64,000 bases of DNA from DATDAW01 sp036524675 (lineage in GTDB: Bacteria; Verrucomicrobiota; Verrucomicrobiia; Chthoniobacterales; DASVRZ01), in contig DATDBU010000026.1 of NCBI GenBank assembly GCA_036524675.1, positions 24,066 to 88,065 on the forward strand. Reading direction: 5' to 3'. Shown here piece after piece: positions 17,484 to 25,813 of this stretch (the stretch's first letter is position 1; every line of letters begins with the position of its first letter). The position numbers and the translations under genes are program-made. The notes beneath the pieces are model-generated. The model was not told the origin of the DNA. It did no database searches and was given only the letters and a program-made list of their open reading frames with translations.

Positions 17484-17777
17484 GTGACGATCCGTTGCCC
17501 AGCTTGCGGCAAATCCTCCGACGCCGCCGAACAATGTCCACGTTGCGGCTGCGAACTTACCGCTCTCCGTGAAGTTTCTGTCGCCGCAGCGTGGCATCGC
17601 ACCCAGGCATGCGTAAATTTGGCGGAGCACCACATGGAAGCCGCCCTCCGTCACGCCGCCATTTCGTGGGATCTGCGGCACACGCTCGAAGCCGCGCGCA
17701 TAGCCGTGGCCGCCGCCGTTGCCAGCCGTTCGCCGGATGCGCCCCTGTGGCTCCGGCGTTTTCGATCCCATTCGTGA
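17484..17777 (+). CDS. Small zinc-ribbon protein ending the Hsp70 operon
   Basis: 97 residues, GTG start six bases after the Hsp70 stop. The N terminus has two Cys pairs in zinc-ribbon form: IRCPACGKSSD and EQCPRCGCEL. The rest is a predicted helical segment rich in Ala and His (AEHHMEAALRHAAISWDLRH), resembling one TPR-like hairpin. The tight spacing and direction place it in the chaperone operon, where it could be a client adaptor or a redox/zinc-sensing part. The family is not recognised. Confidence 0.65.
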   Translation: MTIRCPACGKSSDAAEQCPRCGCELTALREVSVAAAWHRTQACVNLAEHHMEAALRHAAISWDLRHTLEAARIAVAAAVASRSPDAPLWLRRFRSHS

Positions 17778-17862
17778 AACCTTGAATCGCTGGCATCCCA
17801 GAGAGCGCCTTGTTAGCACTCATCAAGCCGCGCCTCGGGCCCAACTGAGAAGCTCTCGAATC

Positions 17863-17953
17863 ATGCCTGCCGAACCCCATTCCCAAATCGCCAGCTTCAT
17901 CTGGACAGCTCGAAGGTGAAATCCTGGCGCTGCTCAAGGAGGTGACGCATGAG
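17863..17953 (+). pseudogene. Remnant of a type I restriction-modification HsdM gene
   Basis: ATG 17863 starts MPAEPHSQIASFIW, which matches the very start of HsdM methylase subunits (usually continuing into SVADLLRG). Directly after it, one frame over (from 17906), comes QLEGEILALLKEVTHE, which resembles the last residues of HsdM. Nearly the whole gene between is missing, consistent with a large internal deletion. No hsdS or hsdR gene remains nearby. Both pieces are short, so the assignment is tentative, but the order start-then-end of the same protein is telling. Confidence 0.45.
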
Positions 17954-17963
17954 TACCGGATTT

Positions 17964-18026
17964 GCTGTAGCCGGGTCAGTGACCCCGCCAGACAATTCCG
18001 CCGGCCCTCACTGAGGCCGCTACAGC
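17964..18026. repeat. GCTGTAGC-type hairpin
   Basis: 19-base arms at 17964-17982 and 18008-18026 (GCTGTAGC...TCAGTGA and its complement) match at about 16 positions. It lies between the hsdM remnant and the decayed vapBC genes. There is no T-tract, so it looks like an interspersed element and not a terminator. Confidence 0.6.
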
Positions 18027-18078
18027 GCTACAGCGCGCCGCGTTGACTCGGGCATACGAATGAGGCATCCATGGATGC

Positions 18079-18284
18079 TTGAGAACCACGCTGAACATTG
18101 GCGACGAGCTACTCGCGCAGGCGGGGGAATATACGGGCGAAACCGAGAAGAGGGCGCTCGTGCGGATGGGGGCTCGAGGTGCTCGTCGAGCGGGAAGCCG
18201 CGCCCGTCGCTCGCCGCCCTCGGTGACGCCATGCCCGCCCTGGAGGTGCTGCCACGGCGGCGCGCGGAAAACGGGCGCAAATGA
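18079..18284 (+). pseudogene. VapB-type antitoxin, decayed
   Basis: The start (TTG 18079) reads RTTLNIGDELLAQAGEYTG...KRALVRMG, the typical VapB opening. A G run at 18168-18172 shifts the frame; the family pattern then continues as LEVLVEREAA. After a second break near 18200-18208 it continues as SLAALGDAMPALEVLPRRR to a TGA at 18282-18284. So at least two frameshifts are present, and the start codon appears changed from ATG to TTG. The stop overlaps the ATG of the following vapC remnant (18281), the normal vapBC arrangement. Confidence 0.72.
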
Positions 18285-18483
18285 CCCTCGCGGATACGTC
18301 GCTTTGGGTGCAGCACTTGCGGCGTGGCTTCCGGATTTCGCCGCCACGCTGGGGCAGCGGCTCATTTCCATTCACCCCGTCGTGGTCGGTGAACTGGCAA
18401 CCGGGAACCTGTCGAAACGCCAGCAGACTTTGGCCGACCTTCGTCGGCTGCCGCGAGCGACGCTGGAACCACCGACGCAGTGA
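18281..18483 (+). pseudogene. VapC-type PIN toxin, decayed
   Basis: ATG 18281 opens MTLADTSLWVQHLRRG, the first PIN-domain block with its acidic residue (ADTS). A one-base loss near 18328-18331 moves the reading to another frame, which continues as PDFAATLGQRLISIHPVVVGELATGNL, with the second conserved acidic residue in GEL, and stops at 18483. The C-terminal half of the PIN domain is missing, so no active nuclease can be made. A hairpin repeat begins 60 bases later and may mark the lost 3' part. Confidence 0.72.
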
Positions 18484-18543
18484 GTTTCGCGAGAAGTTGA
18501 ACGGCTCGGGCTGCGCCGAATCGGCGACGAATGAAAAAAGCGA

Positions 18544-18610
18544 TTTGAACAGAAGCGAACGAAGGAAACGAAGAGATTCAGGAGCCTTCGCTACATCCGT
18601 TTCCTTCTGT
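18544..18610. repeat. GAACAGAAGG-type hairpin, copy 1
   Basis: Left arm from 18544 (TTTGAACAGAAGCGAACGAA) and right arm ending at 18610 (CGTTTCCTTCTGT) form an imperfect inverted repeat. The same words recur at 54656-54690 and 62398-62465. It follows the decayed vapC. Confidence 0.7.
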
Positions 18611-18780
18611 AGATTTCCCGTTCCGTGTTGCAGCCATTTTTTGTCTTTTGTAACACCGGCCTCATGCTGCACTTTCGCGATCACCACTGGCTGCTTGTCC
18701 CTGGCACCTCGCGGTTCACCGCCTGGATCGATCCGAGCGATGCGAAGCCAGAAGATCAATTACATGTAAAAGTCTGTCTC

Positions 18781-19029
18781 ATGAGCACGCTTGCCGAAAT
18801 CAAATCCGCCGTGGACGCCCTGCCCCGGCCCGAACAGGAAAAGCTGCTTCAACATCTTGCTCACAAACTCACCGGACCTTCGTCCGGCTTACAGACAGCC
18901 AGCGCAGAGATGCAGCAACGGCGACGTTGGCTGGCAGAACTCCGGCAGCTTCGCGAGCAGAACGCCACTGCCCATGCAGGTGCGCCGTTGCAAGAAGTCA
19001 TGGACGAATTGCGCGGGGAACGGGCCTGA
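18781..19029 (+). CDS. Small antitoxin-like protein upstream of a PIN toxin
   Basis: 82 residues from ATG 18781 (MSTLAEIKSAVDALPRPEQE). The first part is a predicted helical segment like that of small antitoxins; the charged tail (EMQQRRRWLAELRQLREQ) could wrap the toxin. The family is not firmly recognised. The TGA stop at 19027-19029 directly abuts the GTG start of the PIN-domain gene, the classic antitoxin-toxin order. An in-frame upstream extension to 18625 looks non-coding or regulatory. The pair looks intact, unlike the vapBC remnant before it. Confidence 0.65.
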   Translation: MSTLAEIKSAVDALPRPEQEKLLQHLAHKLTGPSSGLQTASAEMQQRRRWLAELRQLREQNATAHAGAPLQEVMDELRGERA

Positions 19030-19464
19030 GTGAGCTATTGGGACACATCGGCGTTGGTGAAGCTCTATCTGATGGAGCCGGATTCCGCCCGGTTTGAGGC
19101 GCTGGCTCTCGTCTCACCGGTAGTCATCGGGATGATCGCCCGGCACGAGCTGCGCACGGTTTTCCGTCGCCGCGAAGCGGAAGCCGCGATTCCCGCACGC
19201 GAAGCTTCCGCACTCTACTACCAACGCCTGACCTCCGATACCGCCAGTGGATTGCTGCGCTTGCAACCGGATTCCGAGACCATGGAGCGTGAATTCGGGA
19301 AGGTGTTGGAAACGTGTTTTTCACAAACCCCGCCGGTCTTCATCCGCACCAACGATGCGCTGCACCTCGCCGCAGCGAGGGTGGCAGGTGAAACAGAATT
19401 CGTCACCGCCGATATGCGTCAACGGGCAGCAGCAGAATTACTCGGTTTCAAGTTGCTGCCATGA
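19030..19464 (+). CDS. VapC-type PIN-domain toxin
   Basis: 144 residues, GTG start immediately after the antitoxin-like stop codon. The PIN nuclease pattern is complete: Asp5 in YWDTSALVKLYL, Glu40 in ARHELRTVF, Asp109 in RTNDALHLAAA and Asp128 in VTADMRQR. These four acidic residues coordinate Mg2+ in VapC ribonucleases, which cleave tRNA or rRNA when not bound by antitoxin. The full length and intact motifs suggest an active protein. It belongs to the defence island that continues with the helicase-nuclease. Confidence 0.85.
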   Translation: MSYWDTSALVKLYLMEPDSARFEALALVSPVVIGMIARHELRTVFRRREAEAAIPAREASALYYQRLTSDTASGLLRLQPDSETMEREFGKVLETCFSQTPPVFIRTNDALHLAAARVAGETEFVTADMRQRAAAELLGFKLLP

Positions 19465-19476
19465 TAACGAGTCGTC

Positions 19477-19671
19477 GTGCCTCGCAGCGACGACCCGATT
19501 TCAATAACACGCGAATACCTGCGGGATCAGATTGCCCTGGAAGAGATCCACGATCCGCAAATCGAGTGGGCCATCCGGCGCATTGCTGGCAGCAGCGAAA
19601 CGGAAAGCATGCCCGGCTGGACCTCCACCGTCCGTTTCCGCACCCAGCCAAAACCGGAGCAGGCGTCTTGA
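19477..19671 (+). CDS. Possible small hypothetical protein
   Basis: 64 residues from GTG 19477, 12 bases after the PIN gene stop (ITREYLRDQIALEEIHDPQ...). The composition is protein-like and hydrophilic, but there is no recognised domain and no clear ribosome-binding site. It could be the remnant of a longer defence gene; existence as a gene is uncertain. Confidence 0.3.
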   Translation: MPRSDDPISITREYLRDQIALEEIHDPQIEWAIRRIAGSSETESMPGWTSTVRFRTQPKPEQAS

Positions 19672-19711
19672 TCTGGAGTCGGCGGGTCCTTCCGTCCGTA
19701 ACAAACTGACG

Positions 19712-22700
19712 TCAACTGAGAGCACGAAGAACCGAAATGAGTCGAATTTTGGCAGCTTGATTTTGGCGGAACCAATCGGTGGACCAGATGCGGTGAATCT
19801 TCCAGCCGCGCCGCTCCAGCACTTCCTGCCGCAACCGGTCGCGGTCGCGAGCGGTTTTGGCGGAGTGATACATTGCGCCGTCGCATTCGATGCCGAGGAT
19901 GAACTCGCCAGGCCGGGCGGGATGCTCTACGCCGATGTCGATTCGGTAGCTGCTTACGCCAACTTGCGGGACGGCCCGGAAGCCCGCGCTTTGGACCACG
20001 CGCATGACGGCTTCTTCAAAATAGGAATCGGGAGCCTGTCCGGTCTTCTGTCCGCTGTCCGCAAGAACACCAGTCTGAGCGAAACGAAGGTAATCGCGAA
20101 GATCGTTCACGCCGCTTGGTTCTCCTGGCCTTCCCAAGATTTGGTCGTGGGTCATGGAACTGAAAACTTCCAGCCGTCGCTTGGCTCGCGTGAAGAGCAC
20201 GTTAAGTCGGCGTCGACCACCTGCTCCAGCAATCGGACCAAATCGCTGCATGACTTTCCCGGAGTTCAGGTCGGCACCATAGGTGCAGGAGACATAAATG
20301 ACGTCGCGTTCGTCGCCTTGCACGTTCTCCAGGTTCTTGACTGCAAAAGGCTCCTTGGGATGCTGACGCGCTTCTTCCAACCGCTCAAGAAAGGCCTCAT
20401 CTTCTGCTGCATACTTTTCAACCCATGCCTCAATCAGCTCCTGTTGGGGACGATTGAAGGTCGCCACGAGGAGCGTTTCTGATGAGTTTTCCATCAGGTG
20501 ATGGAGAGCAGCGCGGGCCACCACGTCTGCTTCGATTTCATTCACGCGCACCCCCGCTCTGTAACGACCTTCCGGGAGATGGTGAAACTTGACGCCAAGC
20601 CTACCCGCGTTATCGCTCGCTGCGGGAAAGACAATCAACTCCTCATCGTAATAGGCGTAATTTGAAAACCGGATGAGGCTTTCGTGCTGGCTGCGGTAGT
20701 GCCAGAGGAGACGTTGCGCAGGTGGAAAGGCATTCTTTGCGCATTCCAGAATCGACTCAGAGTCCTGTGCTACTCCGCGACCTGCGGTTTCGTCATCAGT
20801 ATCTTCGTCATTGTCGTCGTCGTTCAAAGTGCGGCTCCAGTAAGTGCTTGGAGGCATCTGTTTGGTATCGCCGACGACTACAATTTGTTTGGCACGAGCG
20901 ACGGCCCCGAGAGCGTCTTCGGGCCTAATTTGTGAGGCCTCGTCCATCACGACGAGGTCAAACGGCGCGCAGCTCGGGTCAAGATATTGCGCGACGGAAA
21001 GCGGACTCATCATGAGGCATGGCTTAAACGCCACGACCGAACGTCCGGCGCGTTGCATGAGCTGGCGAATGGGAATGTGTCGCATCTGTAGGTTCATCTG
21101 GTGTCGAAGAAGCGGCCACTCGGTATACGAATTCACTGACCCCATCCCGTTTCCAGAAGGTGGGCGCCGTTCCGCCGCTCGTTGGGAGACGAGAGCCTGA
21201 GCCTGCTTTAGAAGTTCGCGATCCGTGCTGCGAAAGCTTTCAGAAAGTTGCAGGCGCGACTCGTGGGTGAAGGTCTCTAACTCTCGAAAGGTGCGCAGAA
21301 TCTCGTAGCCGTAGAATTCATTGACCGCGAGATCGAACGCCTCGTATGCCCGCTCGGGAGGAAGTGTGCCGTCGAGGATCTGGTCCACCGCAAAGCGTGC
21401 AGCCAGCTCATCCGCCCGTGCATAGAGTTTTCGAAAAAGCGCCCACTGCTGGAGGAGATGCGCTTGCGCCTTGATCGAACAGGCACGTTCCAAGCGTTCC
21501 GTCCACGTTGCTCCGTCGGAACCCCAGAGCCACTCTTTTTCTACGGTGCCGTAGCCTTCCAAGCGACTGACGATCGATTGGCTGCGCGAAACGCTCGCAC
21601 GAAACTTTGCCAGCATCGCTTCGGCTATAGCCACACGTTCTGCGATTACTCCGGAGAGCAGCCATTGAAAAAGTGGAGAAGGAAGTTTGAGACCGCGAAT
21701 CTCCTCGACCCAATCCCGAGTGATAGTTAGAATTTTCCAATCGCTCGCCAATCCGCGCGCATGTGCCCCCGCCACCCTCTGAAATGTCTCATTGGTAGTC
21801 ACCGAATGCGCCACGTGCTCCGCTTCGATGATGTGGCGCGCCGCTTCGCCGAGCCCGCCGAAGGTGCTGCTCTTTTGAATCGCTACGGGGAACACGGCAT
21901 CCAGAGTCTGTCGAAGCCACTCCGACCATTCCGCTGTCACGCGACGGAATTCCTCCAACTCAATGCTCCGATAAGATCGCCCGTTAAAGAGCGGCTCCAA
22001 GATCACGTTCGCAGCTACGGTGCAACTTTCTAGGCGGCGGAGCATAACTTCAACGCGCGTAGTCAGCTCGCGAATTTGCTGTTGAGCTTCCGGTTGAGCG
22101 ACTTTTTCGATGGTCGCCCAAGGCAGTGCCTCCTGCATCATCGCGAGCGACCACTCGATGGCAGAAGACAAGGCGGGCCACTCGGTTGTGATACCCGCAA
22201 AGCCGGGTCCAAGCACATCGCGTAGCTCTGGGCGACCCGCAAAACCTTCAGCGTCTTTGCTCCATTGCTCGAGCTGTTCCAACGATTCAAGGATAGCCGG
22301 ATAGACGAATAGTTTTCGGGATCGCAAAAATCCGAGCACAACTTTGCGAGCTTCCCGGTAATCACGAAGGAAGAATGAAAACCAGCGATCACCGGTCGCG
22401 CGCAGCAGTTTCTTTAGTTCATCCACGCCTGTGGCATCGGGAGCATCACCAATGGCAAACGTGACTTCGAGATGCTGACGCTCTGTTGTCAGTCGATCCG
22501 CTTCCGCGTTCGCACCGCTGAACACGTTCCGGGCATTTGGAAAGCGATGCTCCGGCGTGATCAAACGCTCGATCGACGCGGGGGCGGAACCGCAGATGCG
22601 CAACCGCTCAAGGAAGCGCTCCAGATCGTGGAGTGTGGCGGCGGAGCCAAGTTCAAGTTTGGTAATGGTCTGCGCCAGAGTCGCAGCCTCGTTGGCCAAC

Positions 22701-24694
22701 TTGGCGACCTCGGCCAGCGGCGGCAAGGTTTCCTGCAAGGTGGAGATCGGTATCTCACCGAGCCGTTGCGCGACGGCAATCTCGCTCGACTGCTGCAACC
22801 ATTGGCCGAGCCCGCCACGGGCGATGGCACCAGTGCTCAGGACTTCGGACGCCGCTCGCAGATGCTCGCTGTGCGCTTGCGCACTCTCGATGACGGCGAC
22901 TAGTGCCGACGAGTTTTCGACGGCAATGAGATGCGGGAGAATTTCAAACGCCAACTCGGTCGGCATCCGTGGCAGCGAGTTCGGACCGGCGTCGAAAAGT
23001 CGTTCGAGGTAATCCGGAAGCGGGCATGCATCAGGTGCAACCATTTCATCGAAATGGCGGGCCTCCAAAGCCGCGCTTTCGAGTTCCTGCGCCAGTTCGC
23101 CGAACGCACGTTCGATCGCCAGCTCATCACCCGCACGAGATTGTTCGCACAGGAATCCCTTCCACGGATGATCTCGAAAATCCGCGGGGTTTTGCAAATG
23201 CCGCCCTATCTCCTGCAGACACGTGAGCGCGTCATCGAACCTCTCCGCATTAAGCTCCAAGCGCGCCAGTGGATCGCGTATCGCCGGAATGGAGCGTTCC
23301 CGAAGTGAGATCGCGCGTCCCATAATCCGAAAAGCCGCTTCAGTGCGAGGGCCAAGACATCGACCGCACGCCTCCAGATATTGTTTGAGCTGCCTGACTT
23401 GCTGTCGCCATCGTTGGCGGGTTGTCTCAAACTGATTCTCACCAGGAGCAGTCCAGTGAATCCTCCGCCGCATGGCCGAGTGGACTTCCTGTTTGCGCGT
23501 CTTGTGACTGTGCAGTTCCAGGCAAAATTCGCCCAAGCCAACGGCGTCGAGATTGCGCTTCACCACTTCAAGTGCAGCGAGCTTCTCCGAGACGAAGAGC
23601 ACGGTTTTCCCTTGGTGCAGCGCTGCCGCGATCATATTGGTGATTGTTTGCGACTTACCCGTGCCAGGCGGGCCTTCGACAACGAGATTGCGCCCCTCCC
23701 AAGTCTTGAGAATAGCCGTGTGTTGCGAGCTGTCAGCTTCCACAACGAGAGGAATGTCATGAGCGACAGGGTGATCGTCGGTCACCTCTACTCCGCCATA
23801 TCCTGTCTCCTCAGTTTCCGTAAGACTTCCTTCAAGAATTTGCTGAACTAACGGATTCTCCAACAGCCCGCATCCCTCCGGCCACTTGGCAGGATCAAGG
23901 TCGATATACATCCGCATCTTCGCGAAGGAGAAAAAGCTGACGAAGGCGGTGTCTTCCACCTGCCACCCATTCCGCGCACGCACCATCTTTGCGATATCGG
24001 CTAAATATTCCTCCACATCGGTCGATTCCTCGCCAAACTTAGGCAAATCGAGGCCGAAGTCTGTGCGCAGCCGTTCGATCAGCGAGAGATTTGGAAAAAG
24101 CTCGCCGCCGTCGTGAGAGATCGTGAAGTAGCGGGTGCCTCCGCGCCCGACCTCTGCTGTTTGCTCAATAATGATCGGGATGAGCAGTAGCGGCGCGCGG
24201 CGGTCCTGATCGGAATCATCGCTCTCGCGCCAGCGGAGAAAGCCCAAGGTGAGATAAAGGTGATTGATGCCTGTCTCATTCAAAACCGCCTTCGCCTCAC
24301 GGCGGATGTAGTCGGCCCGTGCTTCGAGGTCGCCTTCATCATGACTGCAGAGGATATGTTGATGCGCCAAGGCATTTTCGGCGTCCCCGCGCGTCGCGTG
24401 CACAAGCTCTGCTGCCACGCCCGACTTCTTCCGTCTGCTCCGTGCACTGTCGACGATATATTCGATGCCAGGTTGCAACCGCAGTTCTTCTTCACCCTCC
24501 GTGAGCTTTTTAAAAAGCTCGCTGATATTAGGGAAGGCCACCTCAATGCACGCCTTCTTCGTCGGCCGAAAGCTTACTAGCTTATTGCGATTACTGATAT
24601 CTATCAGCCGCTTCCGTAGTGCTTCGAGATGTTGCGCAATGATGGCTTGAGAAGACGACACGGATTTCAGAGAACCTTCTTCGGAATCATCCAC
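19712..24694 (-). CDS. DUF4011/SF1 helicase with C-terminal Vsr-like endonuclease
   Basis: 1660 residues. N-terminal DUF4011-type region (about 20-260, RKRLIDISNRNKLVSFRP). Superfamily 1 helicase core: Walker A VEGPPGTGKSQTITN (residues 341-348) and Walker B VVMDEASQIRPEDALG followed by VVVGDTKQMPPS. Later motifs are LLWHYRSQHESLI, NVQGDERDVIYVS and LNVLFTRAKRR. A long helical insertion (about 430-1150) separates the two lobes. The last 110 residues match the MTES_1575/DUF559 Vsr-like PD-(D/E)XK fold: YRIDIGVEHP, ILGIECDGAMYHS, then VLERRGWKIHRIWSTDWF. Start is GTG 24694. Proteins of this layout occur in defence islands; an anti-phage role is inferred, supported by adjacent TA modules and the hsdM remnant. 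Confidence 0.88.
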   Translation of the reverse strand: MDDSEEGSLKSVSSSQAIIAQHLEALRKRLIDISNRNKLVSFRPTKKACIEVAFPNISELFKKLTEGEEELRLQPGIEYIVDSARSRRKKSGVAAELVHATRGDAENALAHQHILCSHDEGDLEARADYIRREAKAVLNETGINHLYLTLGFLRWRESDDSDQDRRAPLLLIPIIIEQTAEVGRGGTRYFTISHDGGELFPNLSLIERLRTDFGLDLPKFGEESTDVEEYLADIAKMVRARNGWQVEDTAFVSFFSFAKMRMYIDLDPAKWPEGCGLLENPLVQQILEGSLTETEETGYGGVEVTDDHPVAHDIPLVVEADSSQHTAILKTWEGRNLVVEGPPGTGKSQTITNMIAAALHQGKTVLFVSEKLAALEVVKRNLDAVGLGEFCLELHSHKTRKQEVHSAMRRRIHWTAPGENQFETTRQRWRQQVRQLKQYLEACGRCLGPRTEAAFRIMGRAISLRERSIPAIRDPLARLELNAERFDDALTCLQEIGRHLQNPADFRDHPWKGFLCEQSRAGDELAIERAFGELAQELESAALEARHFDEMVAPDACPLPDYLERLFDAGPNSLPRMPTELAFEILPHLIAVENSSALVAVIESAQAHSEHLRAASEVLSTGAIARGGLGQWLQQSSEIAVAQRLGEIPISTLQETLPPLAEVAKLANEAATLAQTITKLELGSAATLHDLERFLERLRICGSAPASIERLITPEHRFPNARNVFSGANAEADRLTTERQHLEVTFAIGDAPDATGVDELKKLLRATGDRWFSFFLRDYREARKVVLGFLRSRKLFVYPAILESLEQLEQWSKDAEGFAGRPELRDVLGPGFAGITTEWPALSSAIEWSLAMMQEALPWATIEKVAQPEAQQQIRELTTRVEVMLRRLESCTVAANVILEPLFNGRSYRSIELEEFRRVTAEWSEWLRQTLDAVFPVAIQKSSTFGGLGEAARHIIEAEHVAHSVTTNETFQRVAGAHARGLASDWKILTITRDWVEEIRGLKLPSPLFQWLLSGVIAERVAIAEAMLAKFRASVSRSQSIVSRLEGYGTVEKEWLWGSDGATWTERLERACSIKAQAHLLQQWALFRKLYARADELAARFAVDQILDGTLPPERAYEAFDLAVNEFYGYEILRTFRELETFTHESRLQLSESFRSTDRELLKQAQALVSQRAAERRPPSGNGMGSVNSYTEWPLLRHQMNLQMRHIPIRQLMQRAGRSVVAFKPCLMMSPLSVAQYLDPSCAPFDLVVMDEASQIRPEDALGAVARAKQIVVVGDTKQMPPSTYWSRTLNDDDNDEDTDDETAGRGVAQDSESILECAKNAFPPAQRLLWHYRSQHESLIRFSNYAYYDEELIVFPAASDNAGRLGVKFHHLPEGRYRAGVRVNEIEADVVARAALHHLMENSSETLLVATFNRPQQELIEAWVEKYAAEDEAFLERLEEARQHPKEPFAVKNLENVQGDERDVIYVSCTYGADLNSGKVMQRFGPIAGAGGRRRLNVLFTRAKRRLEVFSSMTHDQILGRPGEPSGVNDLRDYLRFAQTGVLADSGQKTGQAPDSYFEEAVMRVVQSAGFRAVPQVGVSSYRIDIGVEHPARPGEFILGIECDGAMYHSAKTARDRDRLRQEVLERRGWKIHRIWSTDWFRQNQAAKIRLISVLRALS

Positions 24695-24729
24695 GGAAAA
24701 TTGGCTTCAAACCATACATCGAGAACTAC

Positions 24730-25442
24730 CTACAATCCCAACTCCCGCAGCAGATCGGGGCGTTTGCGGAAGGTGACTCTTGCGATGCCTTTGAATTCTT
24801 TCATCCACTCTTTGAGCGCGTTGTAGGCGGTGCGGACGGCTGGTAGTCGCTCAGGTCGTCGTCGTCAGGCTCTGGAGCGGGATCGGGGGCGTCTTCGCCG
24901 AGGTGGGGTTCGGTGAGTTTGGTGAGCACGACGATGAGGGCGTCGAGGGCGGTTGGTGGGTAGCCGCGGAGGGTGAGTTTCGCGGTGTGCGGGGCTTTTT
25001 TGCCGGCGGCGTAGGAGGTGCCGGCGGCGGTGACGAATTTGCCGAAATCGTCGGGGATGTCGCCGGTGAGGCCGAGGGCGACGCGGTCGCCTTGGGCAGG
25101 GAAGGCGGCGCGGCCGATGCCGCGAAAGTCGGTGTAATCTTCGCGTGCGTCGGCGATCGCTTTCTGGCGCAGTTCGGTCTGGCTGCGACCAGCGCCGATG
25201 CCGGGCAATTGGTCGTTGAAGGCTTTGAGGGCGGCGGCTTGCAGGGCGATACCTTGCTGGATGGTGGCGGCGGGGTAGCCGGGGCCGTTGAGCTTTTCCG
25301 CGATCTCGGAATTCTCCAGGGCGGCGTGAAGGGTTTTCAGCGAGTCGGTGATGTAGGCGGCGATGGCCTGGTTTTGCACGGAGCGGGTACGCTTGGGTTT
25401 GTCATCTCCGTTCGGCGCGGGGTTGGGAGTTTCGTTAGCCAT
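24730..25442 (-). pseudogene. Unknown protein upstream of the helicase-nuclease, frameshifted near its end
   Basis: The frame from ATG 25442 (MANETPNPAPNG) runs 213 residues and stops at 24801 after a Pro/Asp-rich segment and an odd tail. In the adjacent frame, the sequence from about 24838 down to TAG at 24730-24732 reads AVRTAYNALKEWMKEFKGIA, then RVTFRKRPDLLRELGL, which looks like the true C terminus. One base seems lost around 24838-24846. It lies 35 bases upstream of the helicase-nuclease on the same strand, so it may have been co-transcribed. The family is not recognised: the body is mixed helical (AAALKAFNDQLPGIGAGRSQ) with no signal peptide. Confidence 0.6.
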
Positions 25443-25618
25443 GATGTCGTTTGGTTTATTCCTGACAACGTCCATAACGTCCCGAAGACCATTGCGGTGA
25501 ACATCTTACCGCGTGCCGCCGATGCGTCTTGGTGGGCGAGGATGCAGAAGGTTGCACTTTTAGCCAAGGAAAAACGCCCGTAAGCATGGTGCCTATTAAG
25601 AAAAGGAGTGGTTGTTTT

Positions 25619-25734
25619 GGGGAGGGTGGGCATCCTGCCCGCCGCGCGACGCATCTTGCGTCGGGCCTACCTTTTGCGGAGGAAAAGATTCAGGCAGGAT
25701 GCCCGAATCGGCGGGGTGGATGCCCACCCTCCCC
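25619..25734. repeat. GGGGAGGGTGGGCATC long hairpin
   Basis: 16-bp perfect arms at 25619-25634 and 25719-25734. A second nested pair, CATCCTGCC/GGCAGGATG, is at 25631-25639 and 25693-25701, and a small inner hairpin GACGC/GCGTC lies at 25648-25662. The nested cruciform-like design suggests a mobile or processed repeat rather than a terminator. Confidence 0.7.
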
Positions 25735-25813
25735 GAAACTGACGCGCCCCGGCGGCTACCGTAAAAAACTTAAACCGCTCTAGCGATGGGGAAAACGCCG
25801 TTAACTTAAATGG

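Noticed and set aside
19532..20482. 316-codon open frame antisense to the helicase-nuclease end
   Set aside because: It lies across the nuclease domain, which has clear catalytic motifs on the - strand.
17778..25500. Mobile element carrying the defence island
   Set aside because: No integrase, transposase, tRNA-end duplication or terminal repeat was found around the island, although its content suggests transfer.
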